NCBI RefSeq assembly: GCF_022809095.1
Contig: NZ_JALAZE010000001.1
Coordinates: 124,001-188,000 of the forward strand
Direction: 5' to 3'
From: Bacillus kexueae
Lineage (GTDB): Bacteria; Bacillota; Bacilli; Bacillales; Aeribacillaceae
DNA: 64,000 nt
This document shows, one piece after another, positions 54,334 to 63,815 of the stretch. How positions within the stretch are numbered: the first letter of the stretch is position 1; the number at the start of each line of letters is the position of its first letter. The position numbers were made by a program, and so were the translations under genes. The notes under the pieces were generated by a model. It had not been told where the DNA came from. It ran no database searches and worked only from the letters and a program-made list of their open reading frames with translations.

Positions 54334-55227
54334 TTATGCAGTTAAAAACTGAAGGACTTCCCGCTCAAAGGACGTAAAATCATCGATTAATGGAGAATGT
54401 CCAACATTCTTCAATATTCGCATGTTTGCTCGACCGTTAAAATCTTGAATTATTTCTTCTTGCATCTCTCGGCTTACAATCACATCTTTATCTCCCCATA
54501 GTAGGAGAGTCGGTGCATGTATCTTATCGACCTCTTTCGTTCCTTCTACAACTCCGTTGGATTGATGGCTAATGTTGAACCTATTCATTGCATTGTACAC
54601 TTCTAATAAATTTCTTTGTTGCAAAATATCTTCCAAATACGCTCGATAACGAGAGCGTTTCGGTTTATTCACCGGATACATAGTTACGTTTAAGATTTGC
54701 TCTAAAAATGCCGTATTTTTACTTTCATACGCATTGGAAATTGGAATGTATCGAGCGCGGTCATTCTTGATTTCTTCCTTCGATTTCAGACGCTTTCGAT
54801 AATCAGTTTTCCCGAATGCATTCACTTTAAAGAAAGGATAACCCCTCGTCGACATCGATGAAACTAAAATTAATTTATTTACATGAGATGCATATGTTGA
54901 GGCAAATTGCATTGCAATACCGCCCCCCATCGACCATCCCATTAAATGAAAAATAGGAAGTTTTAACGTATCGACGAAGGCTTTCAAATCGTTCGCAAAA
55001 TCATTTAAAGAGTTAATCGGGTTGACATATGAAGATTTCCCTTGTCCTCTTAAGTCTGGAGCAATTAACGTATAGCGATCGTCAAAATGATCAAACATAA
55101 TGTCCCAATGGTAAGAAGAAATCATATTCCCATGAACTAAACAAATCGTCTCTTCTCCCCCTGCTCTCTTACGATAGGCGATAGTTTCTCCATTAGGCAA
55201 CTGGACCGATTGAAGAATCGCATTCAT
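54334..55227 (-). CDS. Alpha/beta hydrolase, possibly intracellular PHA depolymerase-like
   Basis: 297 residues, alpha/beta-hydrolase fold. Oxyanion region LVHGNMISSYHWD near 30-42, nucleophile S99 in GWSMGG, acid in LLWGDKDVI near 250 and catalytic His in KNVGHSPL near 280. NPINSLNDFANDLKAFVDTLKL and GVVEGTKEV remind me of the Bacillus intracellular short-chain polyhydroxyalkanoate depolymerases, but this is from memory and not certain. It lies 24 bp after a second hydrolase gene, suggesting joint expression. Confidence 0.78.
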   Translation of the reverse strand: MNAILQSVQLPNGETIAYRKRAGGEETICLVHGNMISSYHWDIMFDHFDDRYTLIAPDLRGQGKSSYVNPINSLNDFANDLKAFVDTLKLPIFHLMGWSMGGGIAMQFASTYASHVNKLILVSSMSTRGYPFFKVNAFGKTDYRKRLKSKEEIKNDRARYIPISNAYESKNTAFLEQILNVTMYPVNKPKRSRYRAYLEDILQQRNLLEVYNAMNRFNISHQSNGVVEGTKEVDKIHAPTLLLWGDKDVIVSREMQEEIIQDFNGRANMRILKNVGHSPLIDDFTSFEREVLQFLTA

Positions 55228-55251
55228 ACCGTTATGTCCCCCTCTTACGGT

Positions 55252-56097
55252 TTAATTGTGAGCGGTTCCAAGAAAACGATGAATAAATTGAGCGGTTTCA
55301 TCCGCTTTTGAAAAGAGAATGGAATAGTGATTCGCTTCTTCTACTAATTCGTATGAACTACCGACGATTTTACGTTGTAGTTGTTTGACATGTTCATCGG
55401 TAACCATTTGGGCGTTATCATCCATAAAACAATCCCCTGCTCGCAATAGGAGGGTGGGGGTTTTGATTTTGTCATAAAATTTTGTGATATCAACATTTTT
55501 TAAAGCTTCTACTTCCTCTTTTACAGCCTCTTTCGATACTTTTGAACGGACGGTCCCATCCGGAAAATGAATACAATCTGCGTAGAAATACTGTTCATGA
55601 CCGATGGTCCACGGATGGAAGAATGGATTCTTCCGCATAGCTTGAATATAAGCTTCAAAAGAAGGATACGTAACGTCAAGACGGTCGATACTTGGGCGTA
55701 TTTTTTCAAAGATGGTTTCAGATAATGGGCAGCCTCCATCTAGTAGAATCAATTGTTTGACTGAGTTGGGGAACAATGTAGAAAACGCAAGCCCGATAAA
55801 AGCACCTAATGAATGCCCAATGAAAATACATGATGGTATGCTGAGTGCTCTTAATACACCGTGGACGTCCTTTGCATGTGTATAAATATCGTACCCATAA
55901 GGTGGTTTTTCGCTATCTCCTCTACCACGCAAATCAATTCCAAATACATGATAGTGATCTGTTAAGGATGCTGCGATGGAATCAAAGCAACGACTATTCG
56001 CTGTTAATCCGTGGACACATACAATTGGCGTTCCTTTCCCACCAAAATCAACAACATGAATATCTACATTATTTGCGTGTACTTTCCGATCTTTCAT
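55252..56097 (-). CDS. Alpha/beta hydrolase
   Basis: 281 residues: VCVHGLTANSRCFD near 27-40, nucleophile S96 in GHSLGAF, DLRGRGDS near 55-62, acid in LLRAGDCFMDD near 218 and catalytic His in EEANHYSI near 258. It belongs to the broad esterase/haloperoxidase-like group; the substrate is unknown. TGGAGGAATTTC precedes the ATG. Tandem with the hydrolase downstream but only distantly similar, so not a recent duplicate. Confidence 0.82.
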   Translation of the reverse strand: MKDRKVHANNVDIHVVDFGGKGTPIVCVHGLTANSRCFDSIAASLTDHYHVFGIDLRGRGDSEKPPYGYDIYTHAKDVHGVLRALSIPSCIFIGHSLGAFIGLAFSTLFPNSVKQLILLDGGCPLSETIFEKIRPSIDRLDVTYPSFEAYIQAMRKNPFFHPWTIGHEQYFYADCIHFPDGTVRSKVSKEAVKEEVEALKNVDITKFYDKIKTPTLLLRAGDCFMDDNAQMVTDEHVKQLQRKIVGSSYELVEEANHYSILFSKADETAQFIHRFLGTAHN

Positions 56098-56288
56098 GAA
56101 ATTCCTCCAACTGATTCATTTCATTTTAGATTGGGGCGTTGATAGCGGACGTCTCGTTCAAATAGGACTCCGCTAATCACCCTCATGTATGACAAGAAAC
56201 AACGAAATTGGATAACAACCGCTCATAATCAGTTGTATGTTTGTCATTGATTATCCTATTCGTGAATCATGAAGGAATTTCCTTTTCG

Positions 56289-57047
56289 TTACGTTAAAGT
56301 TAGCTCTGCCATGACAGGACAATGATCACTCCCGTATATGTGATCGTGTATTTCAGCTTTGACTAAATGGGGCTTTAATGTCTCTGAAAGAATGATATAG
56401 TCAATTCTCCACCCAATATTTCGTTCCCTTACTTTGTTCATATAAGACCACCACGAATATTTGTCGGTTACATTCGGATGCATCGAACGAAAAGTGTCGA
56501 TGAAACCTTCATTTAACAGCTTCGTCATCTTTTCACGCTCTTCATCGGTAAAACCTGAATTTCCTTTATTCGCCTTATCATTTTTCAGGTCAATCTCTTG
56601 ATGAGCAACATTTAAATCACCGCAATAAATGACCGGCTTTTTCTGTTGAAGTTGTGTTAAATACTCCCGCATCCGATCTTCCCACTCGAGTCGATAAGGT
56701 AATCTCGATAAGTCACGTTTTGCATTCGGTGTATACACATTCACTAAATAAAATGATTCGTATTCTAACGTAATGATTCTTCCCTCCGGCTCACTTTCTC
56801 CCTCTTCAAAGCCATATGAAACGGAAAGCGGTGTCTTTTTTGTAAACACAGCCGTTCCTGAATACCCTTTTTTCACAGCATAATTCCAATATTGTTCATA
56901 CCCATCTAGCTCTAAATGGATTTGCCCTTCTTGAAGCTTTGTCTCCTGTACACAAAAAAAGTCTGCATTCACTTCTTGAAAATATTCAAGAAACCCTTTT
57001 TTTACACAGGCTCTCAATCCGTTCACATTCCATGAAATAATTCTCAT
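56289..57047 (-). CDS. exoA: Exodeoxyribonuclease III / AP endonuclease ExoA
   Basis: 252 residues of the Xth family for base-excision repair. Key residues lie in ISWNVNGLR (5-13), QETKLQEGQ with metal-binding Glu, NVYTPNAKR, YCGDLNVAHQEID, WWSYMNKVRERNIGWRIDY and the catalytic GSDHCPV near the C-terminus. B. subtilis ExoA has the same length. Single gene; GAAAAGGAGAAAG precedes the ATG. Confidence 0.95.
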   Translation of the reverse strand: MRIISWNVNGLRACVKKGFLEYFQEVNADFFCVQETKLQEGQIHLELDGYEQYWNYAVKKGYSGTAVFTKKTPLSVSYGFEEGESEPEGRIITLEYESFYLVNVYTPNAKRDLSRLPYRLEWEDRMREYLTQLQQKKPVIYCGDLNVAHQEIDLKNDKANKGNSGFTDEEREKMTKLLNEGFIDTFRSMHPNVTDKYSWWSYMNKVRERNIGWRIDYIILSETLKPHLVKAEIHDHIYGSDHCPVMAELTLT

Positions 57048-57125
57048 TCTATCTTTCTCCTTTTCTAAGATGACGCTATGTATTAAGATACTAAAAGATG
57101 AAAGAATTGGCTAGAAGAGAGGACG

Positions 57126-57428
57126 ATGATGATGAATCGAAATGAATTGGAAAAAAAGATTGTTCAACAATATCAACAAGATGAAAAAATGATGATTCTC
57201 GTATTCGCACAATGGTGCATAAATCACGATTTAAATCCGATTGAACTATATCAACGCGCCTATCCGAATCAAGGAGAAAATCAGCCATTAAAAGATGCAC
57301 TAGAACTAACAGTGCCGAAAGAGGAAGCAGGACCGATTAAGAATGAAACCGTATTAGGCGTTTTATCACTATTTGGAAATGAAGAACTTGCCTTTGTCGT
57401 GTCAGAGGAAATAAATAAAAGAAAATGA
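57126..57428 (+). CDS. Small hypothetical cytosolic protein
   Basis: About 98-100 residues, helical. It opens with three successive ATG codons at 57126, 57129 and 57132; AGAGAGGA suits the second or third. Features are an N-terminal helix, FAQWCINHDLNPIELYQRAYPNQ near 26-48 and VLGVLSLFGNEELAFVVSEEI near the end. No family recognised. It is divergent from exoA, 78 bp apart, and followed by a hairpin. Confidence 0.6.
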   Translation: MMMNRNELEKKIVQQYQQDEKMMILVFAQWCINHDLNPIELYQRAYPNQGENQPLKDALELTVPKEEAGPIKNETVLGVLSLFGNEELAFVVSEEINKRK

Positions 57429-57449
57429 GCAAGCGTCTGCGCTTGCTCA
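57426..57449 (+). other. Hairpin after the small hypothetical gene
   Basis: TGAGCAAGCG and CGCTTGCTCA pair around four bases, overlapping the stop codon; no U-tract, so a weak terminator at best. Confidence 0.55.
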
Positions 57450-57459
57450 CACCGTAGCA

Positions 57460-58320
57460 TTAATCATTAACGATTGCTTTTATTTCTTTTACATAATCTC
57501 CATCTTTAATAATGATGTTGGCTAAATGAACGACGACTTCACCTTCCTCGGTTTCTACAAAGAAGACATACACAAACATGTCTACCTTCCCCGTTACAAG
57601 AGCTTCGACATCGACTGCATCATCCGCTAGATTTTCGATATCGTAACTTTCCTCTCCACCTATTACATACTCCCAAAATTCATTTATATTACTGTGGCCT
57701 GTATGACTAATCCCAGTTGCATGATACGGACCTAAAAGAGCTATGACATCCTCCCTCGTACGGGTATTCTCCAATTTTTTTTGTAACTGATACGCTTTCT
57801 GCTCAATCGATTGTTTGTTCTTTTCTCCTACATTACTCGTTTTCTCTTTTTCTACTTCAACATCTTCATTGCCTGTTTCGTCTGTATTATTCTCATGAAA
57901 GTCGGTAGCTCCATGTTGATTTCCTTCTTGTTCATCTTTCTCTTCTTTTTGTTCATCTGTATTATCATTAGAATTCGGTTCATTTTGTACAGTTTTCGGT
58001 GGAATAGTTTCTTCGTTTTGATTCGTTTCCCGTGTATCTTTCTCTTTCGTTTGGTTAAGAGATGGTTGGACTCTTGTGTCGTTTTCTTCCTTTCCACTTA
58101 CCTTCTCATTTTCACTCTCCAAATCTTCTACGTTCGGTTTCTTTTCAGCTGCTTGACTAGATGTTTCATATAAAGAATTATTTATTCCCTTTTCATTCAT
58201 CGATGTTTCAGCTAACATTGGCTGATCTTGGTGAACTGCCGCTTCTTTGTTTTCGTAACCATTGACATGTGAAACACTTGCCGATAATAACAATGCAAAA
58301 ATTACCATTATTTTTTTCAT
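57460..58320 (-). CDS. Secreted protein with acidic low-complexity region
   Basis: 286 residues: a cleavable signal peptide (about 1-22), then roughly 150 residues rich in Glu, Asn, Asp, Lys, Gln and Thr (disordered), a short coiled coil near 175-190 and a compact C-terminal domain (about 190-286) with VIALLGPYHATGISHTG, FWEYVIGGEESYD and MFVYVFFVETEEGEVVVHLANI. The C-terminal part looks like a SmpA/lipoprotein-4-type small beta domain, but I cannot assign it. It is probably exported and loosely tied to the wall. Confidence 0.65.
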   Translation of the reverse strand: MKKIMVIFALLLSASVSHVNGYENKEAAVHQDQPMLAETSMNEKGINNSLYETSSQAAEKKPNVEDLESENEKVSGKEENDTRVQPSLNQTKEKDTRETNQNEETIPPKTVQNEPNSNDNTDEQKEEKDEQEGNQHGATDFHENNTDETGNEDVEVEKEKTSNVGEKNKQSIEQKAYQLQKKLENTRTREDVIALLGPYHATGISHTGHSNINEFWEYVIGGEESYDIENLADDAVDVEALVTGKVDMFVYVFFVETEEGEVVVHLANIIIKDGDYVKEIKAIVND

Positions 58321-58418
58321 CGCGGTCCACCTTTTCTCTTAAAAAGTATCTTCACTTATTTAAACGTAAGAGAAGGATAAAATGTTTCATTTTTATTACA
58401 AAAATTTCAGATTATTAA

Positions 58419-58574
58419 AAAGGCTGTTTTCGTATACATTGTTGCTTTTACAAACTTTTTTCACAGAATACTTACCATTACGCTTCAGTCACTTGCTTTA
58501 CGCGGGGAGCTGTCTAGTTTCGGCTCCTATCGTCTAGATCTCGCGAGTCAAGTCGCTCATTGAAAAAAGCCATC
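58419..58574. repeat. Family A repeat, copy 5
   Basis: Left end AAGGCTGTTTTCGTATACATTGTTGC and right end GAAAAAAGCC are complementary at the tips. The core shares CGCGAGTCAAGTCGCTC with copy 1 and TAGTTTCGGCTCCTA with 44.75 kb. Confidence 0.6.
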
Positions 58575-58638
58575 CAAAATGTCCCCATTTCCCGGAGCGA
58601 TTTATAGATAAGTTAGAAATTAAACCCTGCCAATACTC

Positions 58639-58806
58639 AGAAAAAGCGCAAGTCCTTAGGCGAAGGGCGCTGGAGGACCTGCTTGGAGGCTTCCGTCGCC
58701 ACAGCAGGACCGAAGCGACCCGAGCTGATGACGCTTGGAGCTAGACACCAAATAAACTGTAAAGAGAAAACTTTAACACTTTATTGAACTTAAACTTTCT
58801 GTAACA
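58639..58806 (+). repeat. Family B repeat, copy B8
   Basis: AGAAAAAGCGCAAGTCC to TTTCTGTAACAA, with CTTGGAGGC where other copies have CGAGGAGGC. Right end abuts the next minus-strand terminator. Together with A5 it fills the 58321-58846 gap. Confidence 0.85.
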
Positions 58807-58807
58807 A

Positions 58808-58846
58808 TAAAAAAAGCGAGAGACAAATGTGCTCTCACTTTTCGCT
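58808..58846 (-). terminator. Terminator of the DUF6509-like gene
   Basis: Minus-strand GAGAG and CTCTC with flanking pairs around CACATTTGT, followed by GCTTTTTTTATTG. Confidence 0.65.
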
Positions 58847-59137
58847 TTATTCCGCTTCGTCTTTATGATCTTGACAAAATTGAAGAAGATAGTCCAGTTC
58901 TTCCTCTTCTAATTCAAAATCTAAATGTTGGTTCGTTCCCGCTTCTAGTATGTGGTACTGGGCAATCTTCACGTCTTCCGCCGTGACGGCAAGAATGACT
59001 CTTACTTGAACACCATTTTCTCGAAACAACTCGTCTTCTTCATCTACTTGTACGTCTAGCATAAATTCGTAACGATCTCCATCTAAAATCCCGGTCGGAT
59101 CATGTAATCGTTCAACAGTGTAGCTTGTAATGTTCAT
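58847..59137 (-). CDS. Small conserved protein, resembles DUF6509
   Basis: 96 residues, soluble, acidic. MNITSYTVERLHDPTGILDGDRYEFMLDV and AQYHILEAGTNQHLDFELEEEEL recall a short Bacillus family that I believe is DUF6509; function unknown. ATG at 59137 follows AAAGGAAG; the frame extends to 59179 without a site. Same strand as the next small gene, 70 bp downstream of it. Confidence 0.6.
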   Translation of the reverse strand: MNITSYTVERLHDPTGILDGDRYEFMLDVQVDEEDELFRENGVQVRVILAVTAEDVKIAQYHILEAGTNQHLDFELEEEELDYLLQFCQDHKDEAE

Positions 59138-59207
59138 TGTTTTCTTCCTTTCGTTTCGAATCCATTTCCTATTATACACAGAGTACGTACCGATTACACG
59201 AAAAAGG

Positions 59208-59369
59208 TTATTGTTTCGACGAATGTTCTTTTTGTTTAAGTGTAAACTGATACGGGTTACATCCTAAATACTTTCTCACCTTATTTGTTACGTTCGGTTT
59301 TGAGCTTTCAAAAGGTTGGACACGTTTCAATTTGGCTAAGACGCTTCCATCAAAATATTTCGGATACAT
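59208..59369 (-). CDS. Small basic hypothetical protein, 53 residues
   Basis: MYPKYFDGSVLAKLKRVQPF at the start, then NKVRKYLGCNPYQFTLKQKEHSS at the end. GTGAGGAGGAATGAT gives an excellent ribosome site. No family recognised and no membrane segment. It is below common ORF length limits. The strong translation signal and lack of alternative frames support a real gene. Confidence 0.6.
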   Translation of the reverse strand: MYPKYFDGSVLAKLKRVQPFESSKPNVTNKVRKYLGCNPYQFTLKQKEHSSKQ

Positions 59370-59445
59370 ATCATTCCTCCTCACCTTTTTAGGTATATTT
59401 TACCTAATGATAAGTGAGAAGTTTATCATAGTTTGTCGCATAAAA

Positions 59446-59474
59446 AAAATCCTAAGTCAAATGACTCAGGATAA
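59446..59474 (-). terminator. Terminator of the second BCCT gene
   Basis: ATCCTAAGTC and GACTCAGGAT form the stem around four bases; the minus strand continues with eight T. It overlaps the stop codon of the transporter gene. Confidence 0.85.
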
Positions 59475-61016
59475 AGTTTGACGGTCTTTCTGTATGGTTT
59501 GATCATATTCCTCTCGTTTAACAATCATTTTCATGACAGTATAAGCCATTAATAACATTAAAAACAGGATTGGAAAGCCAGCTACTGTTGCGATTTGCTT
59601 CGTTGCATCAATTCCACTAATTTCTCCACCAGCTGAAACAAGGTTAATGATGGCAATGGAAGACATCATGACACCCCAAAAGATTTTCAAGTTAGCAGCC
59701 GGTTCTTTATTCCCAATTTCCTTCGTCGATAAGGACGCAAAAGTGGAAGTCATTGAATCCGCCATCGTTACAATTGAAATAAAGACAGCGACGATAAATA
59801 CGACGCTCATAAACGTTGTGAGCGGATAATGTTTTAAAAACTCAAATACTGACACTTCTAATCCCATCGTTTGAATGGATTCCGAAATTCCAGCACCGTT
59901 AATTTCTAAATGAATGGAAGCTCCCCCAAAGACGGAAAACCAAATAAGTCCAAAAACGGCTGGCATAATTAAATTCATTAACATAAACTCACGAATCGTC
60001 CGTCCTTTAGAGATTTTCGCTAAAAACATTCCAATAAGTGGTGCATATGCTAACCAAATTGCCCAGTAGTAAATCGGCCACCATCTTGGCCATTCTGAGC
60101 CGTCAATTGGACTTAAGTAGTGGGTTTGCACAAAAAAGTTTTGTATGAAATGACCAACAGATTGTGTTCCAAGCGTTAAAATAAACGAAGTTGGTCCAAA
60201 AATAAAGACGAATAAGAGCATAAATAAAAACAGCTTTGAATTCTTATCTGCCAACCAACGAATTCCTTTATGCAGACCGGTATAACTGGAGATTATGTAT
60301 GAAATAACGATTACTCCAACAACCATGACCCAAACCGTTTTCGTTGACTCGATGCCTGTCAACACATTTAATCCGCTTGCGATTTGAAGGGTACCAACGC
60401 CTAAAATGGCTGCAACCCCTCCTACCATGGCAAACATGGCAATGTTGTCGACAAGGCTTGAAAATGCGGCACTTTTCTTCTTCGTTAATGGATAAAAGAC
60501 CGAACTAACATGAAAAGGTAACTTCGCATTATAAACGGCATATGCGATCCCTACCCCCGCAAGTCCATACATAGCATATGGAATAAACGTCCAGTGAATA
60601 TACGTTTGCGACATGGAAAACATCGCTGCTGCTTCCGAACCCGGCTCTAAACCAAGCGCTTCAGGTGGGGTCGTGAAGTGTGTAATCGGCTCTGCAATTC
60701 CCCAAAATAAGATCCCCGTTGCAATTCCAGCTGTTAACGTAATCGCAAACCAGTTCCATGTACTTAATTCAGGCTTAGCATCCTTTCCTCCAAGGCGAAT
60801 ATCTCCATGCTTAGAAAATAATAAATATAAACATAATACAAGAAAAATATTACCAGAAAGTTGAAAGAGCCATCCGAAATGCTCAAAGGCGAATTGCACA
60901 ATCGCATTTTCTGCATCAAGAAATTGTTTCGGGGCAACGAGACCAACAATGATGGCTGTTAATAAAATAATGGACATCGGGATAAATACTGAATATCGAA
61001 TTGCTTTCTGTTTCAC
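59466..61016 (-). CDS. BCCT-family betaine/choline/carnitine transporter
   Basis: 516 residues, 12 helices. GIATGILFWGIAEPI near 95-110, the WWPIYYWAIWLAYAPLIGMFLAKISKGRTIREF segment near 310-345 and TMADSMTSTFASLST near 430 fit the family. It differs clearly from the OpuD-like carrier at 5.9 kb, notably in a longer loop after the third helix, so it is likely to have another substrate. GTG start after AAAGGAAGGG. Single-gene unit. Confidence 0.85.
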   Translation of the reverse strand: MKQKAIRYSVFIPMSIILLTAIIVGLVAPKQFLDAENAIVQFAFEHFGWLFQLSGNIFLVLCLYLLFSKHGDIRLGGKDAKPELSTWNWFAITLTAGIATGILFWGIAEPITHFTTPPEALGLEPGSEAAAMFSMSQTYIHWTFIPYAMYGLAGVGIAYAVYNAKLPFHVSSVFYPLTKKKSAAFSSLVDNIAMFAMVGGVAAILGVGTLQIASGLNVLTGIESTKTVWVMVVGVIVISYIISSYTGLHKGIRWLADKNSKLFLFMLLFVFIFGPTSFILTLGTQSVGHFIQNFFVQTHYLSPIDGSEWPRWWPIYYWAIWLAYAPLIGMFLAKISKGRTIREFMLMNLIMPAVFGLIWFSVFGGASIHLEINGAGISESIQTMGLEVSVFEFLKHYPLTTFMSVVFIVAVFISIVTMADSMTSTFASLSTKEIGNKEPAANLKIFWGVMMSSIAIINLVSAGGEISGIDATKQIATVAGFPILFLMLLMAYTVMKMIVKREEYDQTIQKDRQTLS

Positions 61017-61122
61017 TTTTCCCTTCCTTTCTTACTTAAATTGGTTAACTTTATACCCTCAAACCTCTCTCATTAAACCACTTTAAAATTTCGTAGGTCA
61101 AACAATATGATTCAATATACAA

Positions 61123-61165
61123 AAAAAGGTGCAAAAAAGCTACCGTAACGAACTTCCTTGCACCT
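61123..61165 (-). terminator. Terminator of the DinB-family gene
   Basis: AGGTGCAA and TTGCACCT pair across a loop of about 22 bases; minus strand continues TTTTTTTG. Confidence 0.7.
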
Positions 61166-61173
61166 TCTCCCCA

Positions 61174-61659
61174 CTATATATTTTGGCTTTGTTTCAACGA
61201 ACGATACAAACGAAGAATCGTATTAAAATGCAGCGCTTCGTGATATGTGCTGAACATTAACGTTTCACCAACTGTATAAAACGATTTTCCTGTCGAGTTC
61301 GTAAAAGGTTGTAATAATGGAGTATCGAGCTTACCTTTCCAAACAGCTTCTATTCGCTTCGGTTGATCAATTAACGCTTCTTTCACCTCTTCATATGCAG
61401 GAGGCGTCCCTACCCATTCTTCTGGCTTTGTACCTTTTGCAAAAAACGTTTCGAAATCGTTCGGAAGCTCTAAATCACGTCCAACGAGTTGAAATACGAG
61501 CTTTTCTTGAATATAAGCGATGTGACCAAAATTCCAAAACATATTGTTATTAAAGCCTTCTGGTACTTCAAGAAAATACGACTTAGAAATTTTTTTAAAC
61601 GCATTCACGGTTATATCTCTCGCTACGTTCACGTGATGAAAAATGAGTGATTCTGACAT
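61174..61659 (-). CDS. DinB/YfiT-family four-helix-bundle protein
   Basis: 161 residues, a four-helix bundle with the metal-binding histidines of the DinB superfamily: HHVNVARD near residue 8, NFGHIAYIQEKLV near 42 and TYHEALHFNTI near 140. Members include bacillithiol transferases and damage-induced proteins; the reaction is unknown. ATG at 61659 follows AAAGGAGGACG. Confidence 0.85.
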   Translation of the reverse strand: MSESLIFHHVNVARDITVNAFKKISKSYFLEVPEGFNNNMFWNFGHIAYIQEKLVFQLVGRDLELPNDFETFFAKGTKPEEWVGTPPAYEEVKEALIDQPKRIEAVWKGKLDTPLLQPFTNSTGKSFYTVGETLMFSTYHEALHFNTILRLYRSLKQSQNI

Positions 61660-61911
61660 GATACGTCCTCCTTTCATTTTCACATATGTATATTTCTATA
61701 GCGATATAAAAAATCCTTTTTTATGAGCACGTTGAATGTGTTTAACGCTCGGAAAGAAATGGAATTTTATGAACTTTTCGTCGTAGGCATCATTCAACTA
61801 GAACAATTTTCATTTTCGAATATTCATTTGCCGAATTATCCTATAAAATAAATACATCAATCCTACATCGAAGGATTTTAATGACGACGTTTGACAAATC
61901 AGGAGGTATTT

Positions 61912-62346
61912 ATGTTTGAAATCAAACAAATTTCAGCTGATGAGACGTATGCATTGCGCTTAAAAGTATTGACCCATGAGCATATAGAGGATTGCTATTA
62001 CAAAGGTGACTTCGATGGACGGACCATACATGTTGGGGCATTTAAAGAGAATGAAATCTTCGGTGTCGCCTCTTTTTTCCCTGAACAACATAAACAATTA
62101 AAAGGAAACCGCATGTATCGATTACGAGGACTAGCGATCGACCCTTCTCATCAAAATCAACTTCGTGGCCAAGCGTTAATTCTTTTCGGAGAAAATTTTC
62201 TTCGTCAGTATAATACGGAATTAATTTGGGCTGTCACAAAGGTAAGCAATATTCAATACTATGAACATTTAGGATTTGAGCAAACCGATTATATGTTTAA
62301 CGACCCAATGAAAGGTCTTCGCGTGTTAATGAGTAAAAGCATTTAA
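61912..62346 (+). CDS. GNAT-family N-acetyltransferase
   Basis: 144 residues. The acetyl-CoA region reads YRLRGLAIDPSHQNQLRGQALI near 70-91 (the R/QxxGxG/A loop is here QLRGQA), followed by NIQYYEHLGFEQ typical of the C-terminal part. ATG at 61912 follows TCAGGAGGT. The acceptor is unknown. It precedes mreBH by 119 bp. Confidence 0.88.
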   Translation: MFEIKQISADETYALRLKVLTHEHIEDCYYKGDFDGRTIHVGAFKENEIFGVASFFPEQHKQLKGNRMYRLRGLAIDPSHQNQLRGQALILFGENFLRQYNTELIWAVTKVSNIQYYEHLGFEQTDYMFNDPMKGLRVLMSKSI

Positions 62347-62465
62347 GTGTTTCAACCTCGTTAAAAACATTACAGATAGATGTCGAATTCGAGAACACCC
62401 CTAAAAAAGCTGAACCTTTTTTGAATTGTATAAAAGGATAATCTTGAAGAAATTGGGTGACATAT

Positions 62466-63473
62466 ATGTTTTCGAATTTAGAAATCGGCATTGATTTAGG
62501 GACTGCTAATATCCTCGTTTATAGTAAACAAAAGGGGATTGTTTTAAATGAGCCTTCCGTCGTTGCTATTGATACTGAGACAAAGCAAGTATTAGCTGTC
62601 GGTACTGAAGCAAAACAAATGATTGGAAAAACACCGGGGAAAATCGTTGCGATTCGACCGTTGAAAGATGGTGTCATAGCAGATTACGATGTGACAACCG
62701 AAATGTTAAAAGCCATTATGAAGAAAGCATCGAAACTACTTGGCTTTGCCATTCGAAAACCAAGTGTCGTTGTCTGTACACCATCGGGTTCAACTAGTGT
62801 AGAACGACGTGCTATTTCGGATTCGGTCAAAAATGCGGGTGCAAAAGAGGTACATCTTATTGAAGAACCAGTCGCTGCTGCAATCGGCTCTGGTTTACCT
62901 GTGGATGAGCCAACGGCAAATGTCATTGTTGACATCGGCGGCGGAACAACGGAAGTTGCCATTATATCATTCGGTGGTGTCGTAACAGCTAATTCAATCC
63001 GAATTGCGGGAGACCGATTGGACGATGATATCATTCAACATATCCGAAAAACGTACAATGTATTAATTGGAGAGCGGACAGCCGAACAAATCAAAATGGA
63101 AATTGGATATGCATTAATCGAACATGAGCAACAAACGATGGAAATACGGGGACGCGATTTAGTCACAGGCTTGCCGAAGACGATTACGTTGCATTCATAC
63201 GAAATTCGAGATTGTATGAAAGAATCATTGCTTCATATTTTAGAAGCCATTCGAGCCACTTTAGAAGACTGCCCACCTGAATTGAGTGGTGATATCGTTG
63301 ATCGCGGTGTCATCTTAACGGGCGGTGGGGCTCTTTTAAAAGGAATGGAGGAATGGATAAGTGAAGAAATTTTCGTACCTGTCCATGTAAGTTCTAATCC
63401 ACTCGAATCCGTTGCAATCGGTACTGGTAAGGCCTTACAATACATTCATAAGCTACAAAAAGCAGCAAAATGA
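62466..63473 (+). CDS. mreBH: MreB-like actin homologue MreBH
   Basis: 335 residues, the length of B. subtilis MreBH. Actin-fold motifs: [12 protein letters not shown] (phosphate 1), [14 protein letters not shown] (phosphate 2), [12 protein letters not shown] (adenosine). It forms membrane-bound filaments guiding lateral-wall synthesis and the LytE hydrolase. It is encoded alone, without mreCD, which fits MreBH rather than MreB. ATG at 62466 follows GGGTGA. Confidence 0.92.
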   Translation: MFSNLEIGIDLGTANILVYSKQKGIVLNEPSVVAIDTETKQVLAVGTEAKQMIGKTPGKIVAIRPLKDGVIADYDVTTEMLKAIMKKASKLLGFAIRKPSVVVCTPSGSTSVERRAISDSVKNAGAKEVHLIEEPVAAAIGSGLPVDEPTANVIVDIGGGTTEVAIISFGGVVTANSIRIAGDRLDDDIIQHIRKTYNVLIGERTAEQIKMEIGYALIEHEQQTMEIRGRDLVTGLPKTITLHSYEIRDCMKESLLHILEAIRATLEDCPPELSGDIVDRGVILTGGGALLKGMEEWISEEIFVPVHVSSNPLESVAIGTGKALQYIHKLQKAAK

Positions 63474-63482
63474 CCGTTCTTT

Positions 63483-63516
63483 AGGTGAAGAAACTTTTTA
63501 AGTTCTTCACCTTTTC
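63483..63516 (+). terminator. Terminator of mreBH
   Basis: AGGTGAAGAA and TTCTTCACCT form a ten-base stem followed by TTTCTT. Confidence 0.85.
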
Positions 63517-63620
63517 TTATCCTCTTATGAATCTACCGAAAATTCCCTGTTAAAAAACTTAACACGTTTACTGTCATTGTTTCCCAGTCGATATACCATT
63601 ACCTATAAGGAGGGATTTCG

Positions 63621-63815
63621 ATGGGAAAACATTTGCAAACTGGATTGCAAAAACAAAAAGATTATTATATTCGATTGTTAGTTCATCAGGGAGTTCTTCC
63701 TTCCGAGCAAGAAGGAGATACGCTGACCATTTCAGAGCTTGAATTGGAATGCCGTAAGCACCAGTTGCTCATCCAGCCACCTGTTACGAAAACCTTTTTT
63801 ATCAAAACCATTTAA
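63621..63815 (+). CDS. FbpA-like small protein
   Basis: 64 residues. QKDYYIRLLVHQGVL near 12-26 and LTISELELECRKH near 35-48 match my memory of the Fur-regulated basic protein FbpA family (Q-x-YYI-x2-L-x3-GV ... LTLTELE). No clear Fur box was found upstream, so iron control is unproven. AAGGAGGGATTTCG precedes the ATG. Confidence 0.55.
   Translation: MGKHLQTGLQKQKDYYIRLLVHQGVLPSEQEGDTLTISELELECRKHQLLIQPPVTKTFFIKTI

Noticed and set aside
57811-58173. 120-codon plus-strand frame very rich in Phe, Leu and Ile
   Set aside because: Antisense shadow of the acidic low-complexity region of the secreted protein; hydrophobicity is an artefact of complementing Glu/Asn/Lys codons.
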